Source: Anomaloglossus baeobatrachus | Taxonomy: Eukaryota; Chordata; Amphibia; Anura; Aromobatidae | Direction: 5' to 3' | Length of the DNA stretch: 64,000 bases | NCBI RefSeq assembly: GCF_048569485.1 | Contig: NC_134364.1 | Coordinates: 139,641,798 to 139,705,797, forward strand | Part shown: piece after piece, positions 12,385 through 23,115 of the stretch | How positions within the stretch are numbered: the stretch's first letter is position 1 | How the letters are laid out: the number at the start of each line of letters is the position of its first letter | Program-made: the position numbers and the translations under genes | The notes under the pieces: model-generated | Seen by the model: only the letters and a program-made list of their open reading frames with translations | Databases searched by the model: none | Told to the model about the DNA's origin: nothing

Positions 12385-13105
12385 CTTCTGCCTCCCCCTT
12401 GCAGTGAGCCTCCCCCTTGCAGTGAGCCTCCCCCTTACAGTGAGCCTCCTGCCTCCCCATGCTGTGAGCCTCCCCCTGCAGTGAGCCTGCCCCTGCAGTG
12501 AGCCACCTGCCTCCCCCTTGCTGTGAGCCTCCCCCTTGCTGTGAGCCTCCTGCCTCTCCCTGCAGTGAGCCCCCTGCAGTGAGCCTCCCCCTTGCTGTGA
12601 TGCTCCTCCTGCAGTGAGCCTCCCTCTGCTGTGAGCCTCCCCCTGATGTGAGCCTCCTGCCTCCCCCTGCAGTGAGCCTCCCCCTGCTGTAAGCCTCCCC
12701 CTGCTGTAAGCCACTTGCCACCCCCTTGCTGTGAGCCTCTCGCCTCCCCCTTGTTGTAAGCCTCCCCCTTGCTGTGAGCCTCCTGCCTCTCCTTGCAGTG
12801 AGCCCCCCCTGCAGTGAGCCTCCCCCTTGCTGTGATGCTCCTCCTGCAGTGAGCCTCCCTCTGCTGTGAGCCTCCCCCTGATGTGAGCCTCCTGCCTCCC
12901 CCTGCAGTGAGCCTTCTGCCTCTCCCTGCAGGGATGCGTCTCCTGCAGTGAGCCTCCCTTTGCTGTGAGCCATCCCCTCATATGAGCCTCCTGCCTCCCC
13001 CTGCAGTGAGCCTCCCCCTGCTGTGAGCCTCCTGCCTCCCCCTGCAGTGAGCCTCCCCCTGCTGTGAGCCTCCTGCCTCCCGCTGCTGTGAGCCTCCTGC
13101 CGCTG
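12385..13105. repeat. CT-rich minisatellite inside the hAT element
   Basis: Units of about 18-21 bp are variants of GTGAGCCTCCCCCTGCA, alternating with GTGAGCCTCCTGCCTCC. A segment of over 100 bp (CCTCTCCCTGCAGTGAGCCC onward) occurs at about 12550 and again at about 12785, which shows a secondary duplication. The open frames on the minus strand (GGSLQGEAHSRGRLTA-like) are repeat artefacts. Confidence 0.85.
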
Positions 13106-13509
13106 GGTACACTCCTAGTACTGTGTGCCACCAACCCAGTGCAGTGCCACCTATGGTGTAGAAATTGGGGGAAAAGTGAGGAATGTGCTCTGGGAGTGAT
13201 CGGCTATAGGTAACTTATTTTCTGCAGAGTCGCGTCATGGCAGGAAGCGACGGATGAAGAGGAAAAGTGAAGATGAATAAAGTCAGCTAGAGACGTCACT
13301 GGTAAGTCAGTGTATTACATGTACACACACAATATACACTATATACAGAGCTCATGTGTATAATGTCACTAATTAATGTCACTGGTGATCACTGTATTAC
13401 CTGTACACTGACACTATATACAGAGCTCCTATGTATAATGGCACTGATAGTAATATTGGTGTTATTAGTATTGTGATTTTTATTCATGATCATTATTGTA
13501 GTATTATTC

Positions 13510-13795
13510 GGGCACTGTGTGGTGGTAATATGTGGTCTGGCCACAGCGTGGTGGTATTTCTCTGTTGTATTTGGTATTATTTGGTCATTTATGTGGTCTG
13601 GTCATAGTGTTGAGATATTTCTCCCTTGTATGTAGTAATATTTGGTTATTATGTGCTCTGATTATGGTGTGGCGGTATTTCTCTCTTGTATGTGGTTGTA
13701 TTCGGTTACTGTGTGGTGGTAATATGTTATTGGTCACGATGTGGCGGTATTTCTCCCTTGAATGTGGTATTATTGGTCTTGGTATAGTGGATTGT
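13510..13795. repeat. Degenerate tandem repeat, unit about 60 bp
   Basis: Four to five imperfect units each contain GTGGCGGTATTTCTCYCTTG and ATGTGGTCTGG-like segments. It lies within the hAT element and is non-coding. Confidence 0.65.
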
Positions 13796-13898
13796 GTTGT
13801 GTCTGGAGGACATTTTTTTCTCTATCAATAAAAGGAAGATTATTTCCAGTAGAGATTAAATACTTGAATGTTTAACCCCTCCCTGTCCTGTGACTACT

Positions 13899-14296
13899 GG
13901 GCTCTGTGCGCACTAGGCGGATTGGATTTCCACGGATTTGCTGCATGTTTCGCTGCAGAAAATGTTCATAACCTTTCAGCAGTGATTCACCAGCAAAACC
14001 TATAGGAAAAAAAAAAATTCTGTGTGCACTAGGCGGATTTTGACAGCTACAGGTTTTGCTGCTGGATTCCCGCAGCAAGAAGAGTTGCATTTCACTTCTT
14101 TTCCTCAGATAGCTGCAAGATATCACTAATGTAATCGTGAAATCCCGCAGGGAACAACCTGTGGAAAAACTGCACCAAATCCGCAACAAAACATGCAGAT
14201 TTCGGTGCATTTTTTTTTTTTCCGCGAGTGCGGAAATCTTTCAGAGCCTGCGGAATTTTATTAAGAAAATTCCATTTTCTAGTGCGCACAGGGCCT
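13899..14296. mobile_element. MITE nested in the hAT element
   Basis: The ends GGCTCTGTGCGCACTAG and CTAGTGCGCACAGGGCC are inverted repeats. The interior contains CGGATTTTGACAGC and CAGCGAAACATGCAG-like inverted segments but no coding frame. Confidence 0.8.
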
Positions 14297-14331
14297 TACA
14301 CTGCACAAATATGCTAAGTAATCGCCTATTC

Positions 14332-14522
14332 TAAGGCCATGTGCACACGTTGAGTATTTGGTCAGAATTTGACCTCAGTATTTGTAGCCAAAACCAGGAG
14401 TGGTAAAATCAGTGGAAAAGTCTAATAGAAACTCCTCTGCATTTTTCACCCACTCCTAGTCTTGGCTTAGAAATACTGATGTGAGATACTGGCCAAATAC
14501 TGAACGTGTGAACGTGGCTCAA
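14332..14522. mobile_element. Short MITE nested in the hAT element
   Basis: The left end TAAGGCCATGTGCACACGTT and the right end GAACGTGTGAACGTGGCT are imperfect inverted repeats, and GAGTATTTGG and CCAAATACTG continue the pairing inward. About 190 bp, non-coding. Confidence 0.8.
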
Positions 14523-14886
14523 GGATCAGTGATAACTTCATCTGTGGGAACCGATTGCTGGGACCAGCACCGATCGTGCAACTTCTATCCCTTTGAAAGT
14601 GGAGCTGCTGTCTGACTCGTCCCCGGATCCATTCATTCAATAAGTGATCACCTACCAAACCTGTGGATCCGTGATCACTTGTCACCAAAGATCCCCCTTA
14701 CTGCAATCTACTGTAACAGTACATCAGTTATTGTGTGCACAGGAGATGTGCAGGAGCCGGCTGTGCTTTACAGTCAGCGCTCCACTATAACGGGGATAAT
14801 GGCAAACAGGTATTTACATATCGCTGTAGGGTGGGCCCCTGGAGTCAATTCCTCTGGTGGGCCCCAGACACCCCAGTCCAACGCTG

Positions 14887-14967
14887 ACGGCGCCGGATGT
14901 GCGTCACTATCGACGTGACCCCGTCGATATATCGTTAGCGATGTCGCAGCGTGTAAAGCACCCTTTA
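14887..14967. mobile_element. MITE, family A copy 3, right portion
   Basis: This is the remainder of the element that starts at 11612. It resumes at CGGCGCCGGATGTGCGTCAC and ends CGCAGCGTGTAAAGCACCC plus TTTA, the inverse of its left end. The first 8 bases are the right target-site duplication of the inserted hAT element. Confidence 0.9.
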
Positions 14968-15194
14968 GTGTTCATTATCTCTCCCTTTTATGTTCCCTGG
15001 TCTGAGGTGACATCTAATCAGTCACTAATTAGTGGGCAGTGCTGGCACCTTGACAGGGTGACGCCCCTGCTCAGAGGGATATGCACACGTCCATGCGGAT
15101 GAAACACGCTCACAAATCGCCTCCCTCCCCCCACCATCGCTTACAATAGCAAACCAAACCCAGCTGCTATATACACCCTATATATGCCACCACG

Positions 15195-15267
15195 AGGGTC
15201 TGACAACCTGTAGACGACGCAGCCAAGGAGTGACACATGTAGATGGTGCAGCTAGTGGCTCAAACTG
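15195..15267. repeat. Degenerate minisatellite, left remnant
   Basis: Two to three weak units of the type GTAGATGGTGCAGC and GTGACACATGTAG match the larger array at 18415-19340. It is separated from that array only by transposon insertions. Confidence 0.6.
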
Positions 15268-16613
15268 TAAGGCTATGTTCACATTTCCGTTTTTTTGCAT
15301 CAGTCACCTGCGTTGCTTGACGCTTGTGACTGATACGTTGTATGGGTGACAAGAATTGTCATGAGAAAGCAGATTCCATTGGTGAAAAACTTTCAGTATA
15401 AAAACGAGAGAGAGAGTGATCAGCAGCTCGCTGATCGGCTGCTCGCTCACAGGAGCCGGGCGATCGGCTGCTCGCTCACAGGAGCCGGGCGATCGGCTGC
15501 TCGCTCACAGGAGCCGGGCGATCGGCTGCTCGCTCACAGGAGCCGGGCGATCGGCTGCTCGCTCACAGGAGCCGGGCGATCGGCTGCTCGCTCACAGGAG
15601 CCGGGCGATCGGCTGCTCGCTCACAGGAGCCGGGCGATCAGCTGCTCGCTCACAGGAGCCGGGCGATCAGCTGCTCGCTCACAGGAGCCGGGCGATCGGC
15701 TGCTCGCTCACAGGAGCCGGGCGATCGGCTGCTCGCTCACAGGAGCCGGGCGATCGGCTGCTCGCTCACAGGAGCCGGGCGATCGGCTGCTCGCTCACAG
15801 GAGCCGGGCGATCGGCTGCTCGCTCACAGGAGCCGGGCGATCAGCTGCTCGCTCACAGAAGCCGGGCGATCAGCTGCTCGCTCACAGAAGCCGGGCGATC
15901 GGCTGCTCGCTCACAGGAGCCGGGCGATCGGCTGCTCGCTCACAGGAGCCGGGCGATCGGCTGCTCGCTCACAGGAGCCGGGCGATCGGCTGCTCGCTCA
16001 CAGGAGCCGGGCGATCGGCTGCTCGCTCACAGGAGCCGGGCGATCGGCTGCTCGCTCACAGGAGCCGGGCGATCGGCTGCTCGCTCACAGGAGCCGGGCA
16101 GTCGGCTGCTCGCTCACAGGAGCCGGGCGATCGGCTGCTCGCTCACAAGAGCCGGGCGATCAGCAGCTCACTCACAGAAGCCGGGCGATCAGCAGCTCAC
16201 TCACAGAAGCCGGGCGATCAGCAGCTCGCTCACAGAAGCCGGGCGATCAGCAGCTCGCTCACAGAAGCCGGGCGATCAGCTGATCGCTCACAGAAGCCGG
16301 GAGATCAGCTGATCGTTCGGCCGCTGAGAGAGAGACATTGATTTGAATGATTAAACACAAGATTTGAGCATGCGCAGTGAAAACAAAAGGAATTCGCTGC
16401 TCATAAAACATTACATGCTGCGTTCCTGCCGCCCGACGGTCAGTCGTTCCACGACTGGTCAGACGGGTGGCGAATGCAACACAAGGGCATCAGTCGCAAT
16501 CCGCCGCTCATACCAGTCTATGGGAACAATGGAATCCGCTAAACGAATTGCGTTGTATATCAGAGCGGCGGATTGTGACTGATCCTAAACAACGTAAATG
16601 TGAACATAGCCTA
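15268..16613. mobile_element. MITE carrying an internal minisatellite, 1.35 kb
   Basis: The left end TAAGGCTATGTTCACATTTC and the right end ACGTAAATGTGAACATAGCC are inverted repeats. The next inward pair (CGCTTGTGACTGATACG and GGATTGTGACTGATCC) is also visible. Without the 29-bp repeat in its middle the element would be about 450 bp. It is non-coding; the two long open frames inside are products of the minisatellite. Confidence 0.85.
15425..16318. repeat. 29-bp minisatellite inside a MITE, about 31 units
   Basis: The unit is GATCGGCTGCTCGCTCACAG followed by GAGCCGGGC. Units are nearly identical through the centre. They diverge toward the right end, where CAGAAGCC replaces CAGGAGCC and CAGCAGCTC replaces CGGCTGCTC. 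Confidence 0.95.
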
Positions 16614-16675
16614 AGAAGGCATGGTGGTGAGGACCTACACCATGTAGATGGCACAAGTGACTGACACATACTGTA
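16614..16675. repeat. Degenerate minisatellite, middle remnant
   Basis: The sequence CCATGTAGATGGCACAAGTG plus ACTGACACATA matches the unit of the array at 18415-19340. It sits between the MITE and the LTR-like element. Confidence 0.6.
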
Positions 16676-18414
16676 TGTAGCGCCCCTGACTGTATCAGGG
16701 TGCTACAGGGAACTGCATCCTGTAATCCAGGGTGCAGGGCCTACCCTCCCATGGTTCCAGGTTCCCATCAACAGTGTCACTGACATCCGCACTACAAATC
16801 CCAACCACAGCTCACACCAGGGCTGTACAGACACACCAGTGGGTTGGTCAAGTTGGAGCAGGGTCACCCCACCTAGGGGTCAGGCAGACCGGTGGGAGGG
16901 ACTGAGTCAGTTTGGAGTCAGCTCTCAAAGTGAGAGGGAGAATAGAGTTAGCCCTCAAAGAGTGAGGAGCAGGAGAGTTGGAGCTCCCAGGGAGGAGACA
17001 GGTTGAGTCGCGAATGGTGGTCCGGGACCACAGGAGTCGGGGATCGGTATTAGGAACACTAGACAGGAGTGTAAAGGGAGCTTTACACGCAACAACATCG
17101 CTAACGAGATATCGTTGGGATCACGGAATTCATGACGCACATCCGGCCTCGTTAGCGACGTCTCGTGTGACACATACGAGCGACCGCTAACGATGCAAAA
17201 TACTCACCAAATCGTTTCGTTGACACGTCGTCCATTTCCCAAATGTCGTTCCTTGTTCTGGACGCAGGTTGTTAGTCGTTCCTGAGGCAGCACACATTGC
17301 TACGTGTGACACCCCAGGAACGACGAACAACACCGTACCTGCGTCCTCCGGCAACGAGGTGGGCGTGTTTTTCATGCGGCTACTCTCTGCCCCTCTGCTT
17401 CTATTGGCCACCTGCCGTGTGACGTCGCTGTGACGCCGCACGAACCGCCCCCCCCTTAGAAAAGAGGCGGTTCACTGGCCACAGCGGCGTTGCTAGGAAG
17501 GTAAGTACGTGTGATGGGTACTAGCGATATTGTGCGCCACAGGCAGCGATTTGCCCGTGACGCACAAATGACGGGGGCGGGTGCTTTCACGAGCGACATC
17601 GCTAGCGATGTCGCCGCGTGTAAAGCGCCCTTAACAGACGCAGTCTAGGAGTACTGATGGCACCAGAAAGCCCAGCCACCTTACCGGTACCGAGCACGGC
17701 GGGGTACTGGACCCTAGATCAGGGAGTAGCTTCAAGTAACCTGATAATTAACCTGTGGAGGATAGTCTCTTTATGAACTTTCCCCAAGAGCTCAGAGATT
17801 GGAGGCATCAGCACAACGCGGGGGATAGGGTTCTCCAAAACACACAACCCACTGAAATCCCAAGTGCCCGACACCAAGAGCACAGCTGCCATACACAGGT
17901 GGCAGGGCCCCGAAAGCTTCAAGCCAAGTGGCCACAACTGTCAAACAATTTGTGCACAGAGGCAGGACTCCGGACTTACCAAGTGACACTGGTGGGAGCG
18001 GGACCTGGACGGGCTCCCCCCGTAAAGACTGCGGTGCCCAGAGACTTTGGTTTACCATCTGTGTGAGTGTCTGCTTATTCCACCTGATCCAGCACCACGA
18101 CTACCGCAGTGAGTAATCTGACCCCTGCACCCTGCTTCCCAAGGCCAAGCTACCCATTTACCAAATCCCCACTATCCGGGGCCTTCCCTACTTGCGGAGG
18201 GACTGACACCTGGCTACCCCACACCATCTGCGACGGTACTACCATCGGCAGCGGCGGTACTCCCCTTTACTGCAACCCACATGTGGCGTCACGAACAATC
18301 ATCCCCTGTAAATATCCCCTTACATTTGAAGTGGCCGCAAGCCCCTGGGTCTGGAGATTCTTAAGCCACAGCAACCCTGGATCCAAGCCGTTCGACTGCT
18401 GCTGGGGCGGCACA
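16676..18414. mobile_element. LTR-like or unclassified dispersed element, interrupted by a MITE
   Basis: It begins TGTAGCGCCCCTG and ends CTGGGGCGGCACA, so it has TGT...ACA ends with a short imperfect inverted repeat. About 1.2 kb remains when the MITE inside is disregarded. It has no coding capacity. A solo long terminal repeat is the best guess, but no clear target-site duplication was found, so the class is uncertain. It is an old fossil copy. Confidence 0.45.
17072..17633. mobile_element. MITE, family A relative
   Basis: The ends TAAAGGGAGCTTTACACGC and GCGTGTAAAGCGCCCTTA are inverted repeats. The interior has the same module order as the copies at 10215-11355 (CGCTAACGAGATATCGTTGG, GACGCACATCCGGC, TGACGTCGCTGTGACGCC). 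Confidence 0.85.
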
Positions 18415-19340
18415 CATATATACGAAATGGAGGGTTGACTCACAGACGACACCGCGATGAGCTGGCGCTAGTAGACAGCTCATTGATGGGCTGACACATG
18501 TAGCTGGTAGAGCGAGGGGCTGACACACGTAGATGGCACAGTGATGGGCTAACACACGTAGATGGCACAGCGAGGGGCTGACCACATAGATGGCGCAACG
18601 AGTAGCTGACACAGACAACACGGTACAGGGGTTGACACACGGAGATGGTGCGGTGAGGGGCTGACACAAGTAGACAGAGCAGCGAGCAGCTGACATGTAG
18701 CTGGCGCAACGATAGATTGACACACAGACAAAACAGTAGAGGGGCTGACAAAAGTAGACAGCACAGCGAGGGGCTGACACAAGTAGATGGCACAGCGAGG
18801 GGCTAACACACGTAGACGGCACAGCAATGGGCTGACACACGTAGACGGCACAGCAATGGGCTGACACACGTAGACAGAGCAACAAGGGGCTGACACATGC
18901 AGACGACACGGTAGAGGGGCTGACACATGTAGATTGTGCAGCAAGGGGCTGACACACGTAGATGGCATATTGAGGGGCTGACACACGTAGATGGCATATC
19001 GAGGGGTAGACATACAGACAGCACAGTGGAGGGCCGACAACCCTGTAGACAGCTTGGCGGGGGCTGTCCCTCTGTAGATAGCATAGTGGGGACTGATGAC
19101 CTGTAGACTGCATAGAGGCGGGAATAACACGCTGCAGACGGTGTAGCGATGGCTGACACAGAGGGTGTGGCAAGGGGCTGACACGTGTAGACCGCACAGC
19201 AGAGGGTTAACACCCTGTAGATGGCATATCGAGGGGCTTACACACATAGATGGCACAGCGGAGGGCTGACACTCTGTAGATGGCACGGCGGGGGTCTGAC
19301 ACCCTGTAGCCAGGTTGGTGGGGGGCCGATGACCTATGGA
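18415..19340. repeat. Degenerate minisatellite, main block, unit about 30 bp
   Basis: About 28 diverged units of GGGGCTGACACACGTAGATG followed by GCACAGCGA. Many indels are present, so the minus-strand frames (CQPLAVPSTCVSPSLCHLR-like) are short artefacts. It is much older than the other arrays in this window. Confidence 0.85.
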
Positions 19341-19866
19341 AACACAGTACATTAGTGTTAAGCACAAATAAGCAGGTGATCATCTGCATTCAGCCTTGTC
19401 TTAGTCGGGAGCAGAAATCGCCCTTGACAGACCCCACTGTATATTCGCAGGCCTTGTGTAGCCCCCCGGCCATCACCACTGATGTTCATGTTGCAGTCAA
19501 CAACAATGGTGAAAATCAACCATTTCGTCTGCCATCTATTGGCAGTTTAGACCCTCAATCCCCAGAGTATGACCAGCAGGAATTACACCCTAATGGGGCC
19601 ACTGGTGAGGTCTGTGTCCAGGGTGCGAGGTCAGTGAGATGAAAGGATATAATGTGCGGGGAGGAGGGGGCACATCAAAAACTCGTCCTGAGACTGTCTG
19701 CAGCCGCACACCATGGACAAAGACTGCTGGTCCCTCTGTCTGGATGCAGCCGCCTATTACTGCTGTGTGGGGGCCTAAATAGACATAAGAAAACAACCAT
19801 GGAAATTCCCCCATGTCAGAACCCCCAGAGAGGAAGAGAAGACACTGACCGGGCATTAGGGATAAA
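19341..19866. other. Unassigned DNA
   Basis: No repeat structure or transposon ends were recognised. Open frames of up to about 95 codons exist (for example 19355-19642), but I see no family resemblance and no convincing splice structure. Confidence 0.5.
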
Positions 19867-19867
19867 T

Positions 19868-20570
19868 ATGTGAGGACACTGGTGTGGGGTGACACTGGGT
19901 GTGGGGATACATGGACAGTGGGGAGACAAGGAGTGTGGGGATACACTGCCTGTGGGAAACAATGTGTGTGGATACACGGACTGTGGGGAGACATGGACTG
20001 TGGGGGAGATACCAACTGTGGGGATACACCGGGTGTGGGCGACAAGGAATGTGGGGAGATAGGTTTGGGGTGACACAGGATGTAGGGTACACGGAGTGTA
20101 GAGATACACCGGATGTATGGTGACACAGAATGTTGCGTGACGGAGTGTGGGGAGACACAGGGTCTGGGGAGACACGGAGAGTGGGATGACTGTATTGGGA
20201 GACAAGAAGTGTGGGGATACATGAGCTGTGGGGTGACATGGGATATGAGATGACACAGAGTGTGGGTAGACATGGACTGTGGGGATACATTGGGTGTGCG
20301 GTGACACGGAGTGTGGCGAGACAAGGAGAGTGTGGATATGTGGGGTGACATGGGATGTCGGGGGACACGGAGTGTGGGGATTCATGGGGTGTAGGATGAC
20401 ACATGATGTGGGGAGAAACAGGGTGTGCAGTGAAATGGAGTGTTGGGTGACACAAAGTGTGGGGAGACAGTGTGATGTGACACATGGTGTGGGGTGGCAT
20501 GGAGTGTGATGAAGGCACGGAGTATGGCATGACATGGGGCGTGGGGTGACAGTGTGGGGGTACATGGAGT
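19868..20570. repeat. Degenerate minisatellite, unit about 20-21 bp
   Basis: About 33 variable units of GTGGGGTGACACGGAGTGTG type. Frequent one- to three-base length changes mark it as old. The serine- and histidine-rich frames on the minus strand (SPHTLCHPT-like) are artefacts. Confidence 0.85.
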
Positions 20571-20975
20571 GCAGATACCCCAGAATACTGATTTGCCAGT
20601 ACTTTATAGTATCAGTTGCAGATCTCTTGTTTTCGGACCCTGTTCTCCACAGTACTACCGTGCTGCCAGACAGCAGAGTGCAAACAAAGTTGTGATTTGG
20701 AGGGTCAAAGTGTAATTGTTGTCACGCAGGTAGTCAATAGTCTTCAATAAACCTCACGTGACTGCATATACCATGCGTATGAGTGCACAGGGCTACGTGA
20801 GCGCACACACGGGCATCGGCACAGTATCTATAACATGCGGCTACACCCCACCAGGTACAGGCGGCCACTGACACTTTGTCCAGGATCATTACAGAAGTGT
20901 CATGTCTGTAGCATCCACACAGCTGTCACCACCATTGTGTGCGGATAACAGAGATTGCTGAGATCCAGCTGATTG
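20571..20975. other. Unassigned DNA
   Basis: I see no gene, tandem repeat or transposon ends in this roughly 400-bp stretch. Confidence 0.5.
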
Positions 20976-21374
20976 TAAAGGCCTAATCACACACAACGAC
21001 TTACCAGCGATCCCGAAAACGATGCGACCTGATAGGGATCGCTGGTAAGTCACTGGTAAGTCGCTGATGAGATGTCACACAGTCAGATCTTACCAGCGAT
21101 GCAGGAACAATAGAGGTGGCAGTAGCGACCTGTATAACGATCTCAGCAGTCACTATGACCCTGTCACACAGCGTCACACACAGCGATGGGTCCTGCCCAG
21201 CAGAACATCACCTTTGAAGAAAATGGCCTGGACCATTCTGCAACGACTAGAGATCTCACAGCAGGGGCCTGATCGCTGGTAGATGTCACACATAACGAGA
21301 TCGCTAACGGGATCGCTACTGCGTCACCAAACAGTGACTCAGCTGCAATCTCGCTATGTGTGACGGTACCTTAA
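20976..21374. mobile_element. MITE, about 0.4 kb
   Basis: The left end TAAAGGCCTAATCACACACA and the right end TATGTGTGACGGTACCTTA are inverted repeats. Internal CTTACCAGCGATC and GATCGCTGGTA modules pair as inverted repeats. Non-coding. Confidence 0.8.
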
Positions 21375-21854
21375 GCTCCTATGGTCATTACCTGAATATC
21401 ACACTTGTAACTATCACTACATTCAAAGGAGAGCAGTGATGTCACCGCTGTATAATATAACCGATACCTGAGGAGCGGTGATGTCACCGCTGTATAATAT
21501 AACTGATACCTGAGGAGCGGTGATGTCACCGCTGTATAATATAACCGATACCTGAGGGGTGGTGATGTCACCGCTGTATAATATAACTGATACCTGAGGG
21601 GCGGTGATGTCACCGCTGTATAATATAACCGATACCTGAGGGGCAGTGATGTGACCGCTGTATAATATAACCGATACCTGAGGGGCGGTGATGTCACCCC
21701 TGTATAATATAACTGATACCTGAGGGGCGGTGATGTCACCGCTGTATAATATAACCGATACCTGAGGGGCAGTGATGTGACCGCTGTATAATATAACCGA
21801 TACCTGAGGGGCGGTGATGTCACCCCTGTATAATATAACTGATACCTGAGGGGC

Positions 21855-23115
21855 GGTGATGTCACCCCTGTATAATATAACTGATACCTGAGGGGCAGTG
21901 ATGTGACCGCTGTATAATATAACCGATACCTGAGGGGCGGTGATGTCACCCCTGTATAATATAACTGATACCTGAGGGGCGGTGATGTCACCCCTGTATA
22001 ATATAACTGATACCTGAGGGGCGGTGATGTCACCCCTGTATAATATAACTGATACCTGAGGGGCGGTGATGTCACCCCTGTATAATATAACTGATACCTG
22101 AGGGGCGGTGATGTCACCGCTGTATAATATAACTGATACCTGAGGGGCGGTGATGTCACCCCTGTATAATATAACTGATACCTGAGGGGCAGTGATGTGA
22201 CCGCTGTATAATATAACCGATACCTGAGGGGCGGTGATGTCACCGCTGTATAATATAACCGATATCTGAGGGGCGGTGATGTCACCGCTGTATAATATAA
22301 CTGATATCTGAGGGGCGGTGATGTCACCGCTGTATAATATAACTGATACCTGAGGGGCGGTGATGTCACCGCTGTATAATATAACTGATACCTGAGGGGC
22401 GGTGATGTCACCGCTGTATAATATAACTGATACCTGAGGGGCGGTGATGTCACCGCTGTATAATATAACTGATATCTGAGGGGCGGTGATGTCACCGCTG
22501 TATAATATAACTGATACCTGAGGGGCAGTGATGTGACCGCTGTATAATATAACCGATACCTGAGGGGCGGTGATGTCACCCCTGTATAATATAACTGATA
22601 CCTGAGGGGCGGTGATGTCACCCCTGTATAATATAACTGATACCTGAGGGGCGGTGATGTCACCCCTGTATAATATAACTGATACCTGAGGGGCGGTGAT
22701 GTCACCCCTGTATAATATAACTGATACCTGAGGGGCGGTGATGTCACCGCTGTATAATATAACTGATACCTGAGGGGCGGTGATGTCACCCCTGTATAAT
22801 ATAACTGATACCTGAGGGGCAGTGATGTGACCGCTGTATAATATAACCGATACCTGAGGGGCGGTGATGTCACCGCTGTATAATATAACCGATATCTGAG
22901 GGGCGGTGATGTCACCGCTGTATAATATAACTGATATCTGAGGGGCGGTGATGTCACCGCTGTATAATATAACCGATATCTGAGGGGCGGTGATGTCACC
23001 GCTGTATAATATAACTGATACCTGAGGGGCGGTGATGTCACCGCTGTATAATATAACTGATACCTGAGGGGCGGTGATGTCACCGCTGTATAATATAACT
23101 GATATCTGAGGGGCG
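21855..23115. repeat. Higher-order repeat of 15 units (630 bp), two copies, in the 42-bp array
   Basis: The order of variant units repeats at exactly 630 bp. The rare ATGTGACCGC unit at 21901 recurs at 22531, and the one at 22198 recurs at 22828, with the same run of CACCCCTG and GATATCTG variants between. Only one or two substitutions separate the copies. Confidence 0.85.

Larger units (their letters stand above)
12044..14886. mobile_element. Non-autonomous hAT-type element, 2.84 kb
   Basis: It starts CAGCGTCAGAC and ends with the inverse complement of CAGCGTTGGACTGGGG. It is flanked by ATGGCGCC at the left and ACGGCGCC at the right, an 8-bp target-site duplication with one mismatch, as expected for the hAT superfamily. 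The interrupted sequence is a family A MITE, whose uninterrupted form is visible at 10782-11355, so the insertion point is exact. No transposase frame was found. The interior holds a CT-rich minisatellite, a roughly 60-bp degenerate repeat and two nested MITEs. Confidence 0.85.

Noticed and set aside
16676-18414. Full retrovirus-like element
   Set aside because: No coding region or paired terminal repeat is present; at most it is a lone terminal repeat, and even that class is uncertain.
19690-19775. Immunoglobulin-like AAYYCC motif (plus strand)
   Set aside because: A short chance match. No framework upstream, no recombination signal downstream, and the surrounding frame is not V-like.
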